Assembly (NCBI GenBank): GCA_001898035.1 | Contig: MKRX01000015.1 | Span: 1 to 64,000, forward strand | DNA: 64,000 nt | Origin: Armatimonadetes bacterium 55-13 | GTDB taxonomy: Bacteria > Armatimonadota > Fimbriimonadia > Fimbriimonadales > Fimbriimonadaceae | Reading direction: 5' to 3' | Shown here: piece by piece, positions 62,643-64,000 of the stretch | How the letters are laid out: each line of letters begins with the position of its first letter | How positions within the stretch are numbered: the stretch's first letter is position 1 | Program-made: the position numbers and the translations under genes | Notes under the pieces: generated by a model | Seen by the model: only the letters and a program-made list of their open reading frames with translations | Database searches by the model: none | What the model was told of the DNA's origin: nothing

Positions 62643-63751
62643 GCGCGCGACATCAGTCGATTGAGGGTGGCTTCCATGATCGGCGTAGTTTGAGCGCTGA
62701 CGGTATAGACGAGAGCCTCTCGATAGATTCGTTGCGCAGGATGCCCGAGGGAGTTTGCGGCGCCGCTGCTGGCAGTGACGGCGGCGTGAGCGCAACGCAC
62801 GGCAAGATCAATCGCCCAGGCCCTCACCTTAAGTCGCCACTCCATCACATCCTGGGTTTCTTCGCCAGGTTGCGACTGCTCTTGCTCGATAGCGGCTTGA
62901 GCTTCGTCCGTCTCGGTGCGACAGGCTTCCAGTTCGGAAGCAAGTCTTTGGTGAGCGTCCTTGAGGAAAGCAAATCCTCGCTTTTCGGCGGCGGCTTGGA
63001 GGACATCCAGCCCCGCCTGAGCACATCCAATGGCGAAATGCCCTTGGAGCGCGATATTGATCATGTCGTTGTTTTGAATCCAACCTTGAGGGCGGATAAA
63101 GGCGACTTTCTCATCGGGCACAAACCAGTTATCGAACTCAGCCGAAACCGTCATAGCGGTGTACATGGCGGCTAGCTCCATGGGTTCGGACACCTTGATC
63201 GAACCGGAGCCCTCACGGGTTGTTTCTAGGGGGACGACGGCGAAGACGGCTTCGCCTGAGGCGAGGGTCGCGCCGATCAGAAATTCGGGATAGTAGGTGT
63301 AGCCGGTGATCCAGGGCACGCTGCCCGTGAGCAAGTAGCCACCGGGACACGGCTTGGCGGTCATCATGGCCGGACCGGGGCGGCGGAGTTGGCTGAAACC
63401 GATGCCGACCAATTTTTCGCCATTGCCCATCTTGGGCAGGTACTCGGCCTTGAGGGCGGCATTTTCCGACTTGGCGATCATTCCAACCGCGCTTTGATGC
63501 TGGGTCTGGAGGAAGGCCAAGGAACCGGAGGTCCGGGCGACCTCCTGCTGGAAGATTCGGAACGAATGTTCACCGATGGCGGGGCCACCGTAGGATTGCG
63601 GTCGCTTGAGAGCCATGAGGTCTAGCGCACACAATCCATCGAGAGCTTTTTTGAGCGCCTCTGGCTCACGGTCGATCTCCTGGGCTCGTGGGCGCACCTC
63701 ATTTGTGAGGTACTGAACCGCCGTTTCCAGAATTTCAGTATCGTTACCCAT
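62639..63751 (-). CDS. Acyl-CoA dehydrogenase family protein
   Basis: 370 residues. ACAD pattern: helical N-domain (MALKRPQSYGGPAIGEHSFR), the flavin-binding beta-domain stretch (VGIGFSQLRRP, then YLLTGSVPWITGYTYYPEFL), and the C-terminal helical domain (RCAHAAVTASSGAANSLGHPAQRIYREALVYTVSAQT). The usual catalytic Glu position is not obvious, so the substrate or even the activity is uncertain. Next to the partial glyS gene on the same strand. Confidence 0.85.
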   Translation of the reverse strand: MGNDTEILETAVQYLTNEVRPRAQEIDREPEALKKALDGLCALDLMALKRPQSYGGPAIGEHSFRIFQQEVARTSGSLAFLQTQHQSAVGMIAKSENAALKAEYLPKMGNGEKLVGIGFSQLRRPGPAMMTAKPCPGGYLLTGSVPWITGYTYYPEFLIGATLASGEAVFAVVPLETTREGSGSIKVSEPMELAAMYTAMTVSAEFDNWFVPDEKVAFIRPQGWIQNNDMINIALQGHFAIGCAQAGLDVLQAAAEKRGFAFLKDAHQRLASELEACRTETDEAQAAIEQEQSQPGEETQDVMEWRLKVRAWAIDLAVRCAHAAVTASSGAANSLGHPAQRIYREALVYTVSAQTTPIMEATLNRLMSRA

Positions 63752-63756
63752 TCGTT

Positions 63757-64000
63757 CTATGCTTCTTCGGTTTTACCGCCCTCCATCACCAGTTTGGAGA
63801 AGTCTCCGGCGGTCAAAAGCTGTAAAGAACACGCGTTTGACAGGCTCAATCGGGCGTATCGGACCTCTTCGTCGTCGTCCATGATCATGGCGGCTTCGAA
63901 GAAGTCGTTGATTGGTTTCTCCAATGCTCGAAGGAGGGACATTACGTCTTCGGCTCTTTCTTCCGCGACCGCCTTCTCCAATTCTTCTTGACGAAGTTTT
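63757..64000 (-). CDS. glyS: Glycyl-tRNA synthetase beta subunit, C-terminal part
   Basis: The frame runs off the window edge, so only the last ~80 residues are visible. They match the C-terminal DALR-like anticodon-binding end of GlyS: EKPINDFFEAAMIMDDDEEV followed by RYARLSLSNACSLQLLTAGDFSKL (broken here). A TTG at 63981 is an internal Leu, not a start. Confidence 0.88.
   Translation of the reverse strand, partial: KLRQEELEKAVAEERAEDVMSLLRALEKPINDFFEAAMIMDDDEEVRYARLSLSNACSLQLLTAGDFSKLVMEGGKTEEA

Overview
The window looks like a chromosomal segment of a diderm, non-photosynthetic bacterium, most likely Armatimonadota (Fimbriimonadia-like). This is inferred from gene content and style: moderately high GC, short intergenic gaps, frequent GTG/TTG starts, weak Shine-Dalgarno sites, an LptD-like outer-membrane barrel, a PEP-CTERM surface protein, and a four-domain S1 protein with a long acidic N-terminus. 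No phage, CRISPR array or rRNA operon is visible. The only hint of a mobile element is a pair of direct repeats at the left edge.

Layout. 1-6.1 kb: an IS-like end, tRNA-Val(CAC), beta-carbonic anhydrase, an ECF sigma/anti-sigma pair divergent from a serine carboxypeptidase, a sugar isomerase/epimerase and nadB. 6.1-14.9 kb: a four-gene minus-strand cell-surface locus behind a near-consensus promoter: a CsgG/FlgT-like protein with a threonine-glycine tandem repeat, a 930-residue secreted protein with a FlgD-like Ig tail, an Ig + LptD-like beta-barrel protein, and an unknown exported protein. 14.9-24.2 kb: coaE, rpsA, xylB, an exported YHS protein, a metallophosphatase, argB, lgt, a heptose-kinase-like gene, a small Lys/Ala-rich basic protein and a sarcosine-oxidase-like flavoenzyme. 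24.3-34.2 kb: envelope genes: a DNRLRE/discoidin-like secreted protein, a YafK-type L,D-transpeptidase, a nucleotidyltransferase/phosphomannomutase fusion, an LGFP-repeat protein with a papain-like triad, and a polysaccharide deacetylase.

34.3-48.4 kb: an MBL hydrolase, a DUF1015 protein, a polyprenyl synthase, ftsZ, then a minus-strand run (PfkB kinase, MshEN-domain protein, FlhG/MinD-like ATPase, thioesterase, a large unknown coiled-coil protein, dapF), purE, a rhomboid protease and a response regulator. 48.5-58.7 kb: an MFS-HEAT fusion, a PEP-CTERM protein, a tmRNA gene (tag ANNNYAFAA), a sulfide:quinone oxidoreductase-like gene followed by a 53-codon tryptophan-rich small protein, and a divergent RND efflux pair. 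58.9-64 kb: an EAL-HDOD protein, a bL25 homologue, a Gly/Met-rich exported protein, a DUF4434 protein, a YjdI-type ferredoxin, an acyl-CoA dehydrogenase and the 3' end of glyS running off the right edge.

The most promising leads are the four-gene surface locus, the LGFP-papain-like protein, the SQR-associated small protein, the MshEN + FlhG module inside the dapF operon, the MFS-HEAT fusion, and the sugar nucleotidyltransferase whose mutase half has lost its active-site motifs. All functional statements come from reading motifs; no database search was run.
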